Positions 37,401 through 46,937 of a stretch of 64,000 nt of DNA are shown one piece after another; position 1 is the first letter of the stretch; the number at the start of each line of letters is the position of its first letter. The stretch lies in NCBI RefSeq assembly GCF_020085105.1, contig NC_058046.1:1592628-1656627 (forward strand), written 5' to 3'. Origin of the DNA: Siniperca chuatsi. Its lineage: Eukaryota > Chordata > Actinopteri > Centrarchiformes > Sinipercidae. The notes under the pieces are model-generated. The model worked only from the letters and a program-made list of their open reading frames with translations, was not told the DNA's origin and searched no databases. The position numbers and the translations under genes are program-made.

Positions 37401-40400
37401 CAAATTAATAATAATAATGATAACTTTATTTGTACACTTGTCATGCCAAGATGCAGCCAAAACAAACACAAACAGTGAACAGTCATTAATAACAATAAGC
37501 AAAAGGTTTGATAACATGATAAATATATTAAATATTAAATTAAATTACAAACTAATCTCCAGAAATTGAGCTTGAAGTTTAGTTGAGTCACTTGATAACG
37601 ACTGAACTATCACCATGACAACTGAGCTAACTGCATCTGCTGATGAAGGCCATGAGATGTGGCTGAAAGCTGAGTGGACCTTTTGTCAAATTCTCGGGAA
37701 ACTATCAGGAATTTACAGGCCCATAAAATGAAGCGTTCACACAAATGGAATCAAAAAAATAACATTTGCACACAAACGTCCTGCAGTTGTTTTTGTTTTT
37801 ACCCTCTTTGTTCTCCGCAGAAGCTCCATCTCCAGTTTCAGCTTCTGACTTTGGAGTCTTTTTATCTGTCGAGACAATCAGGTTTGTCCAGTTTAGATTA
37901 TCTGCTCACATGAACTCAATGAAGCACAGGAAACAAAGTCCAGAGTGTTTAAGGAAGCAGAAATAAAACTTCAGTGCGCTTATAAAATATCTCATTCCAA
38001 ACCAAACACACTTTACAAAACAATGTAAAGCCTTTTGATGAGCTTGTCCAACATATTCAATAAAAGCATGCCTGCAAATATCAATAACTGATGGGAAAGT
38101 ACTTTAAACTTAAATGAACTCTGGTGATATTCTATGTCTTTCTTCTTGTCAACAAATCTCACGTTCAGACTCAAACCAGCAGTGAACGTTTCTGCTAACA
38201 GGTGTGTTGTGTGTGTGAATCACAGCCGCCATTGTTGTCCAGAAACTGTTAAAACACATCAGCGAGCCGCTCTGCTGCACTGGCTGACATGTTCCTTCAT
38301 CACCATGAACACACACACTGTAGTTTATTCTGACTCAGTCCCACACACACCGTCCTGCTGCCCCAAACACTCACTACAGCACCACATGTGGATTCATCCG
38401 CCACTGAAAATAGTCCCCAACAGGTTCATTGTTTCCTCCTGTTGGTCTGATAAAAACTACAGCGAGCAGCTGTTTAAATTACTGAGCCTTTTTAAACATC
38501 AAACTATATATCTGTGAGGTGTTTTTAAAGAATTACATCTTCAGTAGGGACCAATGGGCTCGGTAGACAGTATTAAGAGACGGACTGACATGTTGGTTTG
38601 AGTCTTACCAATAAGCATAAAAAAATAGAATAACCACCAGACTGACCATTTAAACCAATATGACGTTAAAAAAGGACGCTGTGACCACAAAAGCCTAAAC
38701 AGAGAAGAAGCAGACAGTTTTACCTGAGACGTCGTCACTCTTCGTTGGGCTCTGAGGAGCGAAAACAAAAACTTTAATCACACAGAATGAAATAATGGTG
38801 GAGGAAAAAACATGTCTAAAAATCTGTTTTACATGAAGACTGTAAACTGCTCAAGTTTAGACATTTACAGATTTTAGCTTTTCTGTCTCAGCGGGAAATA
38901 AAGCAGAGTAGAGATTTCTGGCACAACTTCACCTACTTCCAACGTGCACGGGTGCATATAAATAAACTTTATTATTATTATCATTAGGGAGAAGAGGAAA
39001 AATGTCTGAAGAGGTCAAAACTCCAGCAACACTAATAGTATAAAGAACCAACACATTTAATCAGAGTCCGTTACAAAGAACATTTAAATACAAACAGGTT
39101 TAAAGTTCAGAAAATATAAGACAACCACATACATATCAGCTAATGGGGTATCCAAACATGGATGGGCTGGGTGTGTGGACATGTGGCTTCCGGCCAATCA
39201 CATATTTATAATAAATATTTATAATGTTTTTTTTTAACTTTAAAAAAAACCCTTTCATATTCATCTTATTGAAATGCTTGTAATGTTTTGTATGATGACG
39301 GCCACAAGCTGAAACTGTTGCTCTTTAATGGGCCATCCGTCTATTTTACTGTGGTCCACATACTAAAAGATAAATGTGTTGCTGTTTGCTTTTACACCCA
39401 GAGAATTCATTCACAACAAGAACATTTGTACAAATAAATGAATGAATTAAAATTTGAAGGACACGTAAAATGAACATCAGGTTTTGCAGGATGTTTATCT
39501 GCATGTCTGAAATATAAGAGCCCAACCCGACACAGGACAGTTTTACAGCTGCTCACTGTGGAAATGTTTAACCTCGCTCTATAAAACTCTGGTGCAGTTA
39601 GTTTCACAGGGGAATAGTTTTTAGCACTACGTTTAGGAAGTCAACTGATTTTTAACATTATATATTCTACATAATTTCCCCTTTTAAATCAACTCCAGTT
39701 GATGTTTAACACAACTTTATTTGACATTTTTTTAAATTTTTCAAAGATACCAAATCTGTCCAGCTGAATTTTGGGGAAATGTTTCTAAAATGATGCTCAA
39801 GACGTTGATTATTTCACTTGGTGTAAACGTCGAATGGCTTCAATCAAGAGATGTAACGAGATAATACACTACATTTTTGACGCTGTGGAACTTTAACTGT
39901 TCATTTAATGAAACAAATGGGAAACGTTAGTGGGAAAATCAAGAGTTTTAACATGTAGGAGCGTTGCTTAAAATAAGTATGTGATCTCTTGGACGTTTTT
40001 ATTGACTTGTAAACCACAGAATAAAACATTATCGTCATCATTAGATCATCCTTAATCTGTTAGCAGCAGGCTGCTGAGCCAGTCAGTCAGGTTATTAATG
40101 AAACACACTGTCAGACTGACAAAGAACAGAGTGTTAAAGTCCAACTTCCTGCTGCCGTCACACATCCAGGAAGTTGTTTACATGTAGATCACAGAAGAAG
40201 AAACCGATAAAGTTATAAAAACATGTATTTTAGATTGCTAACTAACGGATGTATGGATTCACTGTGTTAGTATGCTAACATTTGCTAGCAGGGGCTTCTA
40301 TAACCAGAGCCTTTGGACAAAAACTTTTTAGATTTCGACAAATTATTCTTAACTCAATGTCTAGCTTTATCCGGACCTTTCAGCCGCATCTCACGGTCTT

Positions 40401-43374
40401 CATCGGCAGATGGGGTTTGCTCTGCTGTCATCATGTGACCTACTGTAAGTGTTCGGACGGAACTGAACAACCGAGAGAGCTCCATTCGCTGATGAAGACT
40501 GTGAGATGTTGTTGAAAGGTCCAGAAAAAGCTAGTAAGTGGACCTTGAGCTAAGATTAAGTTCTCAAAATACTGTTCCCAAAGTCAAGAATGAACTTTCA
40601 CGCTAAACTTTTACGATAGTCAACAATTAAACGACGAAAAGTTCAATAAATAACTAACTTTAAACAACATCCTGGTGATTTATCTATTCTTAGTCTTACC
40701 AGGAGTGGAACTAAAAAATTTACAGTTTGTCCCGAAGGTGGCGCTGAAGGAAAGGTAAAGACGTAACTAAGGCTTCATCCTCCGAGGAGCAGGAATATGA
40801 GTAAAGTATTTGAGGTTTATGGGAAATGTAGTCTTTAACAAACACTAGAACTACGTATCCGACAGGAGCGAGTCAGAAGATGGTCACATCACGGTTTAAT
40901 GTGACTGCAACATGTTGATGGTTAAAATGATACAACAGCCTGTAAATCTTTAACATCTCCTCTACTTACCGATGCAGAAATCAGACGTAAGTTGACAGTT
41001 TGATTCTCCAGGATGATTTCATGGTTTTTCCTGGCGAGGACTCTCTCTCTCACTGGAATCACACGAAACACTTGAGTCATCATCAGTTTTACCAACAGAT
41101 AACAACACCAGGAAGTTCTCTCACAACAGAAACTCTTATACTTTGACATTTTGGGAAATACACTTATTCTGTTTCTTGCTAAGAACGTATGGTCACATTA
41201 CACTTGCGTCCTACGAATATCCAATATATGTGAGAGTTTGGTCCTAAATGTCAGTCTCAGATCTAGAACCAATGTTTTGGACAAAGATTTCACCACGTTT
41301 TTCTCACAGTTGTCAACTTTCATCTCAGATATCCCAGAATCGTACTGTTTAAAGGCGCCTTAAAGTGGCTACAATCGATATTTGTATATATCAGTGTATG
41401 AAATGACTATGTTTAATGTGTTGTGTGTCTCTGGTGGTGAATTATCAGGAGAATCTGCAGCTCCCCTCGGCTTTACGGAGCTTTATAGGAGCTTTCAGCT
41501 CGTTGTTTATTAGGGGTGTAAGTGGTACGTGTATTCCTCCCCGAACCGTTCGGTACACGACTTCCTCGGATCGGTTCGCCCTGTGACCCAAACTAAAAAC
41601 TAAAACCTCTGAATGTTAAACACAAAGGAGAGAGCAGAGCTGGAGGATCCTCCCTGACATTCACATCCTCTGTATCGGAGCATGACGGTTTCCCGGTTGG
41701 TTACGACGGGCGGCTATGAGAGTCAAACTGTACGCCGACATTGTTCATCTGCAGTCGGGTTTGTCTGTGGAAACACTTCAAACATGTCATTTATGACGGC
41801 ATCACCTGAATGTCTCGATTAGTGGAAGACAGAAACAGACTGGAAGGCGAGTCCTCCCCCCACAGCGTTCAGGCAGCCTCTCGCTGCAGATTCGGACCGA
41901 GCCAAAGCAAAAACCGATGCTGTCGGAGAGTTTATCGCTGCAGATATGAGACCGTGCTCGGTCGTAGAAAACAGAGAATTCAAGCATTTGGTCAAAGTGC
42001 TCGAGCCGCTACGATGTGCCTTCAGGTGTGCATGTTAGTCCGTTGTGCTGCCCTGTGTAAACCAGCGTCCTATGATGGAGCATTATTTTTTCTTACTGAT
42101 AATATGACATTATTTGAGTGCATTAACTGTTACAGTAAGAAGTATGGCCAATGAGCCACTGCTGAATGTTTACATTTTACAAAATAAATTGCAAAATTAA
42201 ATGTTTTTTGCTTCCCTGCTGTACCGAAAACGTAACCGTGACCCTAAAACTGAGGTACATACCGAACCGTGAAGTTTGTGTACCGTTACACCCCACTATT
42301 TATATCTGTCCGGCTGCAGCTTTACTGCTCTGGTTCGCTCTCAGCTCTCAGAGCGTCGCTTCCAGAGAAGAAGAAGCTGTAAAAAGCCGCTGAACGCTTC
42401 CTGCTGAGCAGCAAACAGCAGACAGACGCAGTCAGAGAGCAGCTGCTGAACATAGCGGAGCATCTAGCAGCTAAAGAGCCAGATGTTTCCCTCAGCAGCT
42501 GCTGGAGACCAAACACAGAGCTGACGGAGAGAAGACCGGACTGACGTCCATCAGGAGACACTAACACGCCTCCTGATGAAGCATCATGTGACTCTGTAGC
42601 TGCTGCAGGCGGAAACAAGCAGCTGTTTGCTGACACAAACAACTTAAAAGGTAAAGAAATGTCGATGTTGTGTTCACAGCTTGTTTCTGCTGCAGGTTTA
42701 AAACCACAGAGCAGAGTTTGTTTTCCTGTTCCATCACAACACTCATTATTTTCATGTGTCAATGCGCCTGATCCACCTGAGAGGACAAACCAGCTGCTGT
42801 GACACATCTGAACAATAAGACGCAGGTGTGGTAGCTGGAGAGGCGAAGTGCATGCTGGGATGTCAGCTAGTGTTTTAAGTTTTAAACAGTCGTCAGAGAG
42901 CTGGAAACTTCAGCAGGATTCATGTCCGTAGTTTTCAGACAGCGTAATGAAATGAATCTTCGCGTTAATAATTAAATGTTGTTTCATCGTGTGAAGTTTG
43001 TGTCGCAGTGAAACTCACAGGCCTGGCTGTTGTTTCTGACTCACGCATCGTGATGACTCGAGGAAAAGTGTTTAAACTCGGTGCCACTTTGTTTGCGTTT
43101 CTATTTGAAACTTTAACCCAATAAAATCTGACTTCCCGACAGAAACCTGAGCAGTAAACTCGTGTTTTGTGGTCTGATCATCGGCCGGAGACTCACCCTC
43201 CTCTGATTTGAAGTAAATGGCGGCTCTCGGTGCTCCGTCCTCCGCCTCCACATGGCAGTCTCCTCCGCTGGACTTCTTCTTGCTCTGGAAATAGAGCTGC
43301 AGTTTGTTCTTCATGGTTTTGGTCTGAGCCGGACTCCAGTCCCCCTCCACGGTCACCGGCGGACACTGATCCAT
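16519..43374 (-). CDS. parp14: PARP14-type mono-ADP-ribosyltransferase, 23 exons, 1,881 residues
   Basis: Exons in transcript order: 43374-43197, 41052-40970, 38751-38724, 37865-37803, 37033-36860, 35192-35067, 34522-34421, 33829-31654, 30550-30314, 30001-29926, 28437-28201, 26484-26263, 26051-25937, 25430-25281, 24159-24097, 22713-22528, 22193-21990, 21239-21121, 20130-19895, 19783-19512, 19305-19166, 18013-17839 and 16802-16519. They total 5,646 nt and keep frame at every GT-AG junction. Domains: RRM repeats (1-251), KH-like region (252-770), macro 1 (about 775-960), RGG linker (977-1055), macro 2 (1056-1234), macro 3 (about 1273-1473), WWE (1592-1682), ART catalytic domain (1683-1881). The catalytic triad reads His1764, Tyr1795, Leu1877 instead of H-Y-E, the mono-ADP-ribosyltransferase type. 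Mammalian PARP14 acts in interferon and IL-4/STAT6 responses and antiviral ADP-ribosylation. The start is MDQCPP at 43374. Length is close to the mammalian protein. Confidence 0.95.
17090..17636 (+). mobile_element. 5'-truncated LINE 3' end in PARP14-type intron 22
   Basis: It begins with a coding-like piece (CACCACAGAGCGCCACAGGA ... CTGTGGCCATCAGACTCTTT), the usual C-terminal tail of fish non-LTR retroelements. A T-rich 3' UTR follows, ending GGATCAATAAAGGATTTCTG ATTCTGATT. Family not assigned with certainty. Confidence 0.65.
19512..21239 (-). CDS. parp14: PARP14-type exons 18-20: KH-like segment and WWE domain
   Basis: Exons 18 and 19 encode an acidic segment and a helical KH-like region ([20 protein letters not shown]). 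Exon 20 encodes the WWE-like domain: [20 protein letters not shown], then [15 protein letters not shown] and [12 protein letters not shown] domains of PARPs bind iso-ADP-ribose or related ligands. Only one of the usual Trp positions is obvious. Confidence 0.85.
20330..20470. repeat. Dispersed AAGTAAC/TACTTTTACTCC-type fish repeat, intron 18
   Basis: GGTGGAAAGTAACCATGTAC is followed by TACTTCTACTCAACTATATC and TCAGAGGAAAATATTGTACT. It is the same family as the copies near 26700 and 50110. Introns 17-18 otherwise hold unassigned AT-rich sequence. Confidence 0.65.
21420..21745. repeat. Intronic repeat, copy A (partner at 38200-38565)
   Basis: This stretch, from GTTGTTGTCCAGAAACTATT to ACCAATGGGCTCGG, is highly similar to one at about 38200-38565, 16.7 kb away in the same gene and orientation. 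Copy B carries extra insertions (near 38320 and 38400). Both lie in introns, so this is an intragenic or dispersed duplication. Confidence 0.75.
21990..26051 (-). CDS. parp14: PARP14-type exons 13-17: linker and macro domain 3
   Basis: Exon 13 is a Gln/Ser-rich linker. Exon 14 begins macro 3 ([19 protein letters not shown]). Exon 15 is the first helix ([12 protein letters not shown]). Exon 16 has [10 protein letters not shown] and [10 protein letters not shown]. Exon 17 is the end of the domain, with [17 protein letters not shown] and a basic helix. Exons 14-16 are flanked by phase 1 introns and are each divisible by three. Confidence 0.9.
22850..23480. repeat. GCTAACATGCTAAC-type and related dispersed repeats, intron 15
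   Basis: Runs of TGCTAACAT with a palindromic tendency (22865-23000), a GGGGAACATAGG repeated phrase (23050-23120), then two copies of a CAACCTCATG/GGCGCTAGATGAAAAGTCA type repeat. All are common in fish introns. Confidence 0.6.
25434..25476. repeat. (CA)21 microsatellite abutting the macro-3 exon acceptor
   Basis: On the transcribed strand this is a (TG)n tract ending just two bases before the CAG acceptor at 25433-25431, so it replaces the pyrimidine tract of PARP14-type exon 14. Confidence 0.95.
26263..30001 (-). CDS. parp14: PARP14-type exons 10-12: macro domain 2
   Basis: Exon 10 gives [15 protein letters not shown]. Exon 11 gives [11 protein letters not shown] followed by [15 protein letters not shown]. 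Exon 12 gives [15 protein letters not shown], then the last helices and [14 protein letters not shown]. The first loop lacks the NAAN of macro 1, which suggests ADP-ribose reading rather than hydrolysis. Exons 11 and 12 are bounded by phase 0 introns. Confidence 0.9.
26600..27200. repeat. Dispersed TACTTTACTCCACTACATTT-type fish repeat, intron 11
   Basis: Long AAGTAC/TACTTTTAC-rich element, in the intron between PARP14-type exons 11 and 12. The rest of this intron (27200-28200) is unassigned, with no exon seen. Confidence 0.6.
30314..30550 (-). CDS. parp14: PARP14-type exon 9: RGG/Gly-Arg-rich linker
   Basis: The exon encodes about 79 residues dominated by Gly, Arg and Gln ([24 protein letters not shown], repeated QEGGGG), joined in frame between macro 1 and macro 2. 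RGG stretches bind RNA and are arginine-methylated in many proteins. The acceptor is a tandem NAGNAG (CAGCAG), so splicing could add or drop one residue. The plus strand shows a meaningless poly-Ser frame here. Confidence 0.85.
31005..31525. repeat. Fold-back MITE-like repeat, intron 8
   Basis: CAGCTAGCCTGGCTTTGTTT faces GGCTAGCTGTTTCACC, and CAGTTGGTCAGCTTAGCTTA faces AAGCTAAGCTAACCGGCTGC, giving long imperfect inverted arms around a core with AACATGTTAAATCTTGTTTA. One arm's sequence recurs in the lectin intron (about 53600-53735 and 54360-54500). Confidence 0.7.
31654..33829 (-). CDS. parp14: PARP14-type exon 8: KH-like region plus macro domain 1
   Basis: A 2,176-nt exon encoding residues 252-976. 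Its first 520 residues are repeated alpha/beta KH-like units (for example [19 protein letters not shown] and [19 protein letters not shown]). An acidic run ([11 protein letters not shown]) follows. Macro 1 contains [18 protein letters not shown] and [13 protein letters not shown], the two ADP-ribose-binding loops. The Asn and Gly-Gly positions needed for binding and hydrolase-type chemistry are kept, unlike in macro 2 and macro 3. Confidence 0.92.
33933..34271. mobile_element. Tc1/mariner-type MITE, intron 7
   Basis: A 339-bp element with terminal inverted repeats TACACTATATGGCCAAAAGT and, at the right end in reverse complement, TACACTGTTTGGCCGAAAGT, bounded by TA. The interior has no transposase. 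Confidence 0.8.
34421..43374 (-). CDS. parp14: PARP14-type exons 1-7: N-terminal RRM repeats
   Basis: Exon 1 carries VEGDW followed by [15 protein letters not shown], the hallmark N-terminal RRM-like strand-helix of PARP14/PARP10. Exon 2 completes it ([10 protein letters not shown]). Exons 3 and 4 are short acidic/lysine-rich linkers. Exon 5 holds a second RRM ([20 protein letters not shown]). Exons 6 and 7 make the third ([20 protein letters not shown]). Introns 4-7 are all in phase 1. Confidence 0.9.
35200..36740. other. Intron 5 of the PARP14-type gene
   Basis: AT-rich, with a fragment of a CTGATGAAG(A/G)CCATGTGATG-type dispersed repeat near 35490-35580. Nothing else was recognised. Confidence 0.5.
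38200..38565. repeat. Intronic repeat, copy B (partner at 21420-21745)
   Basis: Matches copy A across CCAGAAACT(G/A)TTAAAACACATC, GACATGTTCCTTCATCACCA and CTACAGCGAGCAGCTGTTT, with two insertions of about 30 bp. Located just downstream (gene sense) of PARP14-type exon 3. Confidence 0.75.
38770..40677. other. Intron 2 of the PARP14-type gene, single-copy part
   Basis: AT-rich intron. A CTGATGAAGACTGTGAGATG-type dispersed repeat lies at about 40440-40550. No exon was seen. Confidence 0.5.
41511..42298 (+). mobile_element. hAT-family deletion derivative, proximal copy
   Basis: The ends are TAGGGGTGTAAG(T)GGTAC and, in reverse complement, TAGTGGGGTGTAACGGTAC, typical hAT termini. The interior (about 41885-42020) keeps a piece of BED-type hAT transposase, readable in the plus frame as [19 protein letters not shown]. 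The rest of the transposase is deleted, so it cannot move by itself. No clear 8-bp target duplication. Confidence 0.8.
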
Positions 43375-43445
43375 CCTGCCGTCCGGTACAAACTCACCGA
43401 CAGACTGACTCAAACAAGCGGCGGAGCTCCTCAGACTTCAGCCTG

Positions 43446-43462
43446 CTTTCACTTTCGTTTCT
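43446..43462 (-). promoter_or_regulatory. ISRE of the PARP14-type gene, proximal promoter
   Basis: The minus strand reads GAAACGAAAGTGAAAGC, with two overlapping GAAANNGAAA cores, 72 bp upstream of the exon 1 ATG. This is a near-ideal interferon-stimulated response element and fits known interferon induction of PARP14 in vertebrates. Confidence 0.85.
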
Positions 43463-44093
43463 CCACTAAAAGACGGAAAAATGGAACCGAGTTCAAGGCA
43501 GCTGAGTCACAGGCACGAGGAGGGTTCAAAATAAGAATAAGTAACTTCATCTGGACAAACTTAGAATAATTATGAATTCATTATTCAGAAATATCAATTA
43601 AAACATTGTTTTATTCACATAAATAAAACTGATTTGTTTTACAAGAGCATAGCTTTTGTAACCAAGTACATTTACTCAGTGTACTCAGATCTTGTACTTA
43701 AGTAAAAATAGTAATATGTGTATGTTTTGATATTTTAAGTAGGCTACATTTGCTAACAATACTTCTGTACTTTCACCTAAGTATGTGGTATTACTACTTT
43801 TATTTATCTATTCTTAGTCTTACCAGGAGTGGAACTAAAAAATGTACAGTTTGTCCCGAAGGTAGCGCTGAAGGAAAGGTAAAGACGTAACTAAGGCTTC
43901 ATCCTCCGAGGAGCAGGAATATGAGTAAAGTATTTGAGGTTTATGGGAAATGTAGTCTTTAACAAACACTAGAACTACGTATCCGACAGGAGCGAGTCAG
44001 AAGATGGTCACATCACGGTTTAATGTGACTGCAACATGTTGATGGTTAAAATGATACAACAGCCTGTAAATCTTTAACATCTCCTCTACTTAC

Positions 44094-44174
44094 CGATGCA
44101 GAAATCAGGCGTAAGTTGACAGTTTGATTCTCCAGGATGATTTCATGGTTTTTCCTGGCGAGGACTCTCTCTCA
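44094..44174 (-). pseudogene. Duplicated PARP14-type exon 2 (distal), frameshifted
   Basis: 81 nt against 83 nt in the proximal exon. A CT run on the plus strand has four units instead of five at 44165-44172. Splice sites are intact, but the frame shifts after VRE and reaches TGA within ten codons. This makes the distal exon 1-exon 2 pair non-coding beyond that point. Confidence 0.88.
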
Positions 44175-44629
44175 CTGGAATCACACGAAACACTTGAGTC
44201 ATCATCAGTTTTACCAACAGATAACAACACCAGGAAGTTCTCTCACAACAGAAACTCTTATACTTTGACATTTTGGGAAATACACTTATTCTGTTTCTTG
44301 CTAAGAACGTATGGTCACATTACACTTGCGTCCTCTGAATATCCAATATATGTGAGAGTTTGGTCCTAAATGTCAGTCTCAGATCTAGAACCAATGTTTT
44401 GGACAAAGATTTCACCACGTTTTCTCTCAGTTGTCAACTTTCATCTCAGATATCCCAGAATCGTACTGTTTAAAGGCGCCTTAAAGTGGCTACAATCGAT
44501 ATTTGTATATATCAGTGTATGAAATGACTATGTTTAATGTGTTGTGTGTCTCTGGTGGTGAATTATCAGGAGAATCTGCAGCTCCTCGGCTTTACGGAGC
44601 TTTATAGGAGCTTTCAGCTCGTTGTTTAT

Positions 44630-45435
44630 TAGGGGTGTAAGCGTGCGTGTATTCCTCCCGAACCGTTCGGTACAGGGCGTTCGGTGCACGCGACTTCCTC
44701 GGATCGGTTCGCCCTGTGACCCAAAATAAAAACTAAAACCTCCGAATGTTAAACACAAAGGAGAGAGCAGAGCTGGAGGATCCTCCTGACATTCACATCC
44801 TCTGTATCGGAGCATGACGGTTTCCCGGTTGGTTTTCGACGGGCGGCTATGAGAGTCAAACTGTACGCCGACATTGTTCATCTGCAGTCGGGTTTGTCTG
44901 TGGAAACACTTCAAACATGTCATTTATGACGGCATCACCTGAATGTCTCGATTAGTGGAACGAGACAGAAACAGACTGGAAGGCGAGTCCTCCTCCCCAC
45001 AGCGTTCAGGCAGCCTCTCGCTGCAGATTCGGACCGAACCAAAGCAAAAACCGATGCTGTCGGAGAGTTTATCGCTGCAGATATGAGACCGTGCTCGGTC
45101 GTAGAAAACAGAGAATTCAAGCATATGGTCAAAGTGCTCGAGCCGCTACGATGTGCCTTCAGGTGTGCGTGTTAGTCCGTTGTGCTGCCCTGTGTAAACC
45201 AGCGTCCTATGATGGAGCATTATTTTTTCTTACTGATAATATGACATTATTTGAGTGCATTAACTGTTACAGTAAGAAGTATGGCCAATGAGCCACTGCT
45301 GAATGTTTACATTTTACAAAATAAATTGCAAAATTAAATGTTTTTTGCTTCCCTGCTGTACTTTAAAACGTAACCGTGACCTAAAACTGAGGTACATACC
45401 GAACCGTGAAGTTTGTGTACCGTTACACCCCACTA
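44630..45435 (+). mobile_element. hAT-family deletion derivative, distal copy
   Basis: Same element carried along in the segmental duplication. The same termini and transposase fragment are present, with small insertions (for example near 44675). The insertion therefore predates the 3.1-kb duplication. Confidence 0.8.
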
Positions 45436-46332
45436 TTTATATCTGTCCGGCTGCAGCTTTACTGCTCTGGTTCGCTCTCAGCTCTCAGAGCGTCGCTTCC
45501 AGAGAAGAAGAAGCTGTAAAAAGCCGCTGAACGCTTCCTGCTGAGCAGCAAACAGCAGACAGACGCAGTCAGAGAGCAGCTGCTGAACATAGCGGAGCAT
45601 CTAGCAGCTAAAGAGCCAGATGTTTCCCTCAGCAGCTGCTGGAGACCAAACACAGAGCGGACGGAGAGAAGACCGGACTGACGTCCATCAGGTGACACTA
45701 ACACGCCTCCTGATGAAGCGTCATGTGACTCTGTAGCTGCTGGAGGCGGAAACAAGCAGCTGTTTGCTGACACAACAAGTTAAAAGGTGAAGAAATGTCG
45801 ATGTTGTGTTCACAGCTTGTTTCTGCTGCAGGTTTAAAACCACAGAGCAGAGTTTGTTTTCCTGTTCCATCACAACACTCATTATTTTCATGTGTCAATG
45901 CGTCTGATCCACCTGAGAGGACAAACCAGCTGCTGTGACACATCTGAACAATAAGACGCAGGTGTGGTAGCTGGAGAGGCGAAGTGCATGCTGGGATGTC
46001 AGCTAGTGTTTTAAGTTTTAAACAGTCGTCAGAGAGCTGGAAACTTCAGCAGGATTCATGTCCGTAGTTTTCAGACAGCGTAATGAAATGAATCTTCGCG
46101 TTAATAATTAAATGTTGTTTCATCGTGTGAAGTTTGTGTCGCAGTGAAACTCACAGGCCTGGCTGTTGTTTCTGACTCACGCATCGTGATGACTCGAGGA
46201 AAAGTGTTTAAACTCGGTGCCACTTTGTTTGCGTTTCTATTTGAAACTTTAACCCAATAAAATCTGACTTCCCGACAGAAACCTGAGCAGTAAACTCGTG
46301 TTTTGTGGTCTGATCATCGGCCGGAGACTCAC

Positions 46333-46510
46333 CCTCCTCTGATTTGAAGTAAATGGCGGCTCTCGGTGCTCCGTCCTCCGCCTCCACACGGCAGTCTCCT
46401 CCGCTGGATTTCTTCTTGCTCTGGAAGTAGAGCTGCAGTTTGTTCTTCATGGTTTTGGTCTGAGCCGGACTCCAGTCCCCCTCCACGGTCACCGGCGGAC
46501 ACTGATCCAT
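46333..46510 (-). CDS. Duplicated PARP14-type exon 1 (distal), intact
   Basis: A 178-nt exon identical in length and phase to exon 1 of the main gene, with ATG at 46510 and a GTGAGT donor. The encoded 59 residues differ at one position (Arg for His at residue 41). It can serve as an alternative first exon if spliced to the proximal exon 2. Joined to its own exon 2 it would run into a frameshift. Confidence 0.8.
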
Positions 46511-46581
46511 CCTGTCGTCCGGTACAAACTCACCGATAGACTGACTCAAACAAGCGGCGGAGCTCCTCAGACTTCAGCCTG

Positions 46582-46598
46582 CTTTCACTTTCGTTTCT
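46582..46598 (-). promoter_or_regulatory. ISRE of the duplicated PARP14-type promoter, distal
   Basis: Identical GAAACGAAAGTGAAAGC motif, 72 bp upstream of the distal exon 1 ATG, retained unchanged after duplication. Confidence 0.85.
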
Positions 46599-46937
46599 CC
46601 ACTAAAAGACGGAAAAATGGAACCGAGTTCAAGGCAGCTGAGTCACAGGCACGAGGAGGGTTCAAAATAAGAATAAGTAACTTCATCTGGGCAAACTTAG
46701 AATAATTATGAATTCATTATTCAGAAATATCAATTAAAACATTGTTTTATTCACATAAATAAAACTGATTTGTTTTACAAGAGCATAGCTTTTGTAACCA
46801 AGTACATTTACTCAGTGTACTCAGATCTTGTACTTAAGTAAAAATAGTAATATGTGTATGTTTTGATATTTTAAGTAGGCTACATTTGCTAACAATACTT
46901 CTGTACTTTCACCTAAGTATGTGGTATTACTACTTTT

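Larger units (their letters stand above)
40678..43801. repeat. Tandem segmental duplication, gene-proximal copy
   Basis: Head-to-tail duplication unit of 3,124 bp. It contains, on the minus strand, the ISRE promoter, exon 1 and exon 2 of the PARP14-type gene, with a hAT remnant between them. Position 40678 aligns with 43802 and the copies stay collinear with few mismatches. This copy joins directly to exon 3 and its exon 2 is in frame. Confidence 0.93.
43802..46937. repeat. Tandem segmental duplication, distal copy
   Basis: Second copy, about 3,136 bp, ending within TACTTTTA before GCAATAC. It has scattered substitutions and small indels against the proximal copy. It includes an intact exon 1 and ISRE but a frameshifted exon 2. 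The breakpoints share only a few bases (ATTTAT/CTTTTA), consistent with microhomology-mediated or replication-based duplication. Confidence 0.93.

Noticed and set aside
41810-42154. Separate small gene in the duplicated block (also at 44935-45291)
   Set aside because: The frames are pieces of a deleted hAT transposon. The readable transposase fragment is out of context and both termini are visible.
43072-43413. Longer start upstream of the PARP14-type ATG (MSQSVGEF...)
   Set aside because: The apparent initiator is TTG. The first true ATG in frame is at 43374 and matches the expected N-terminus.
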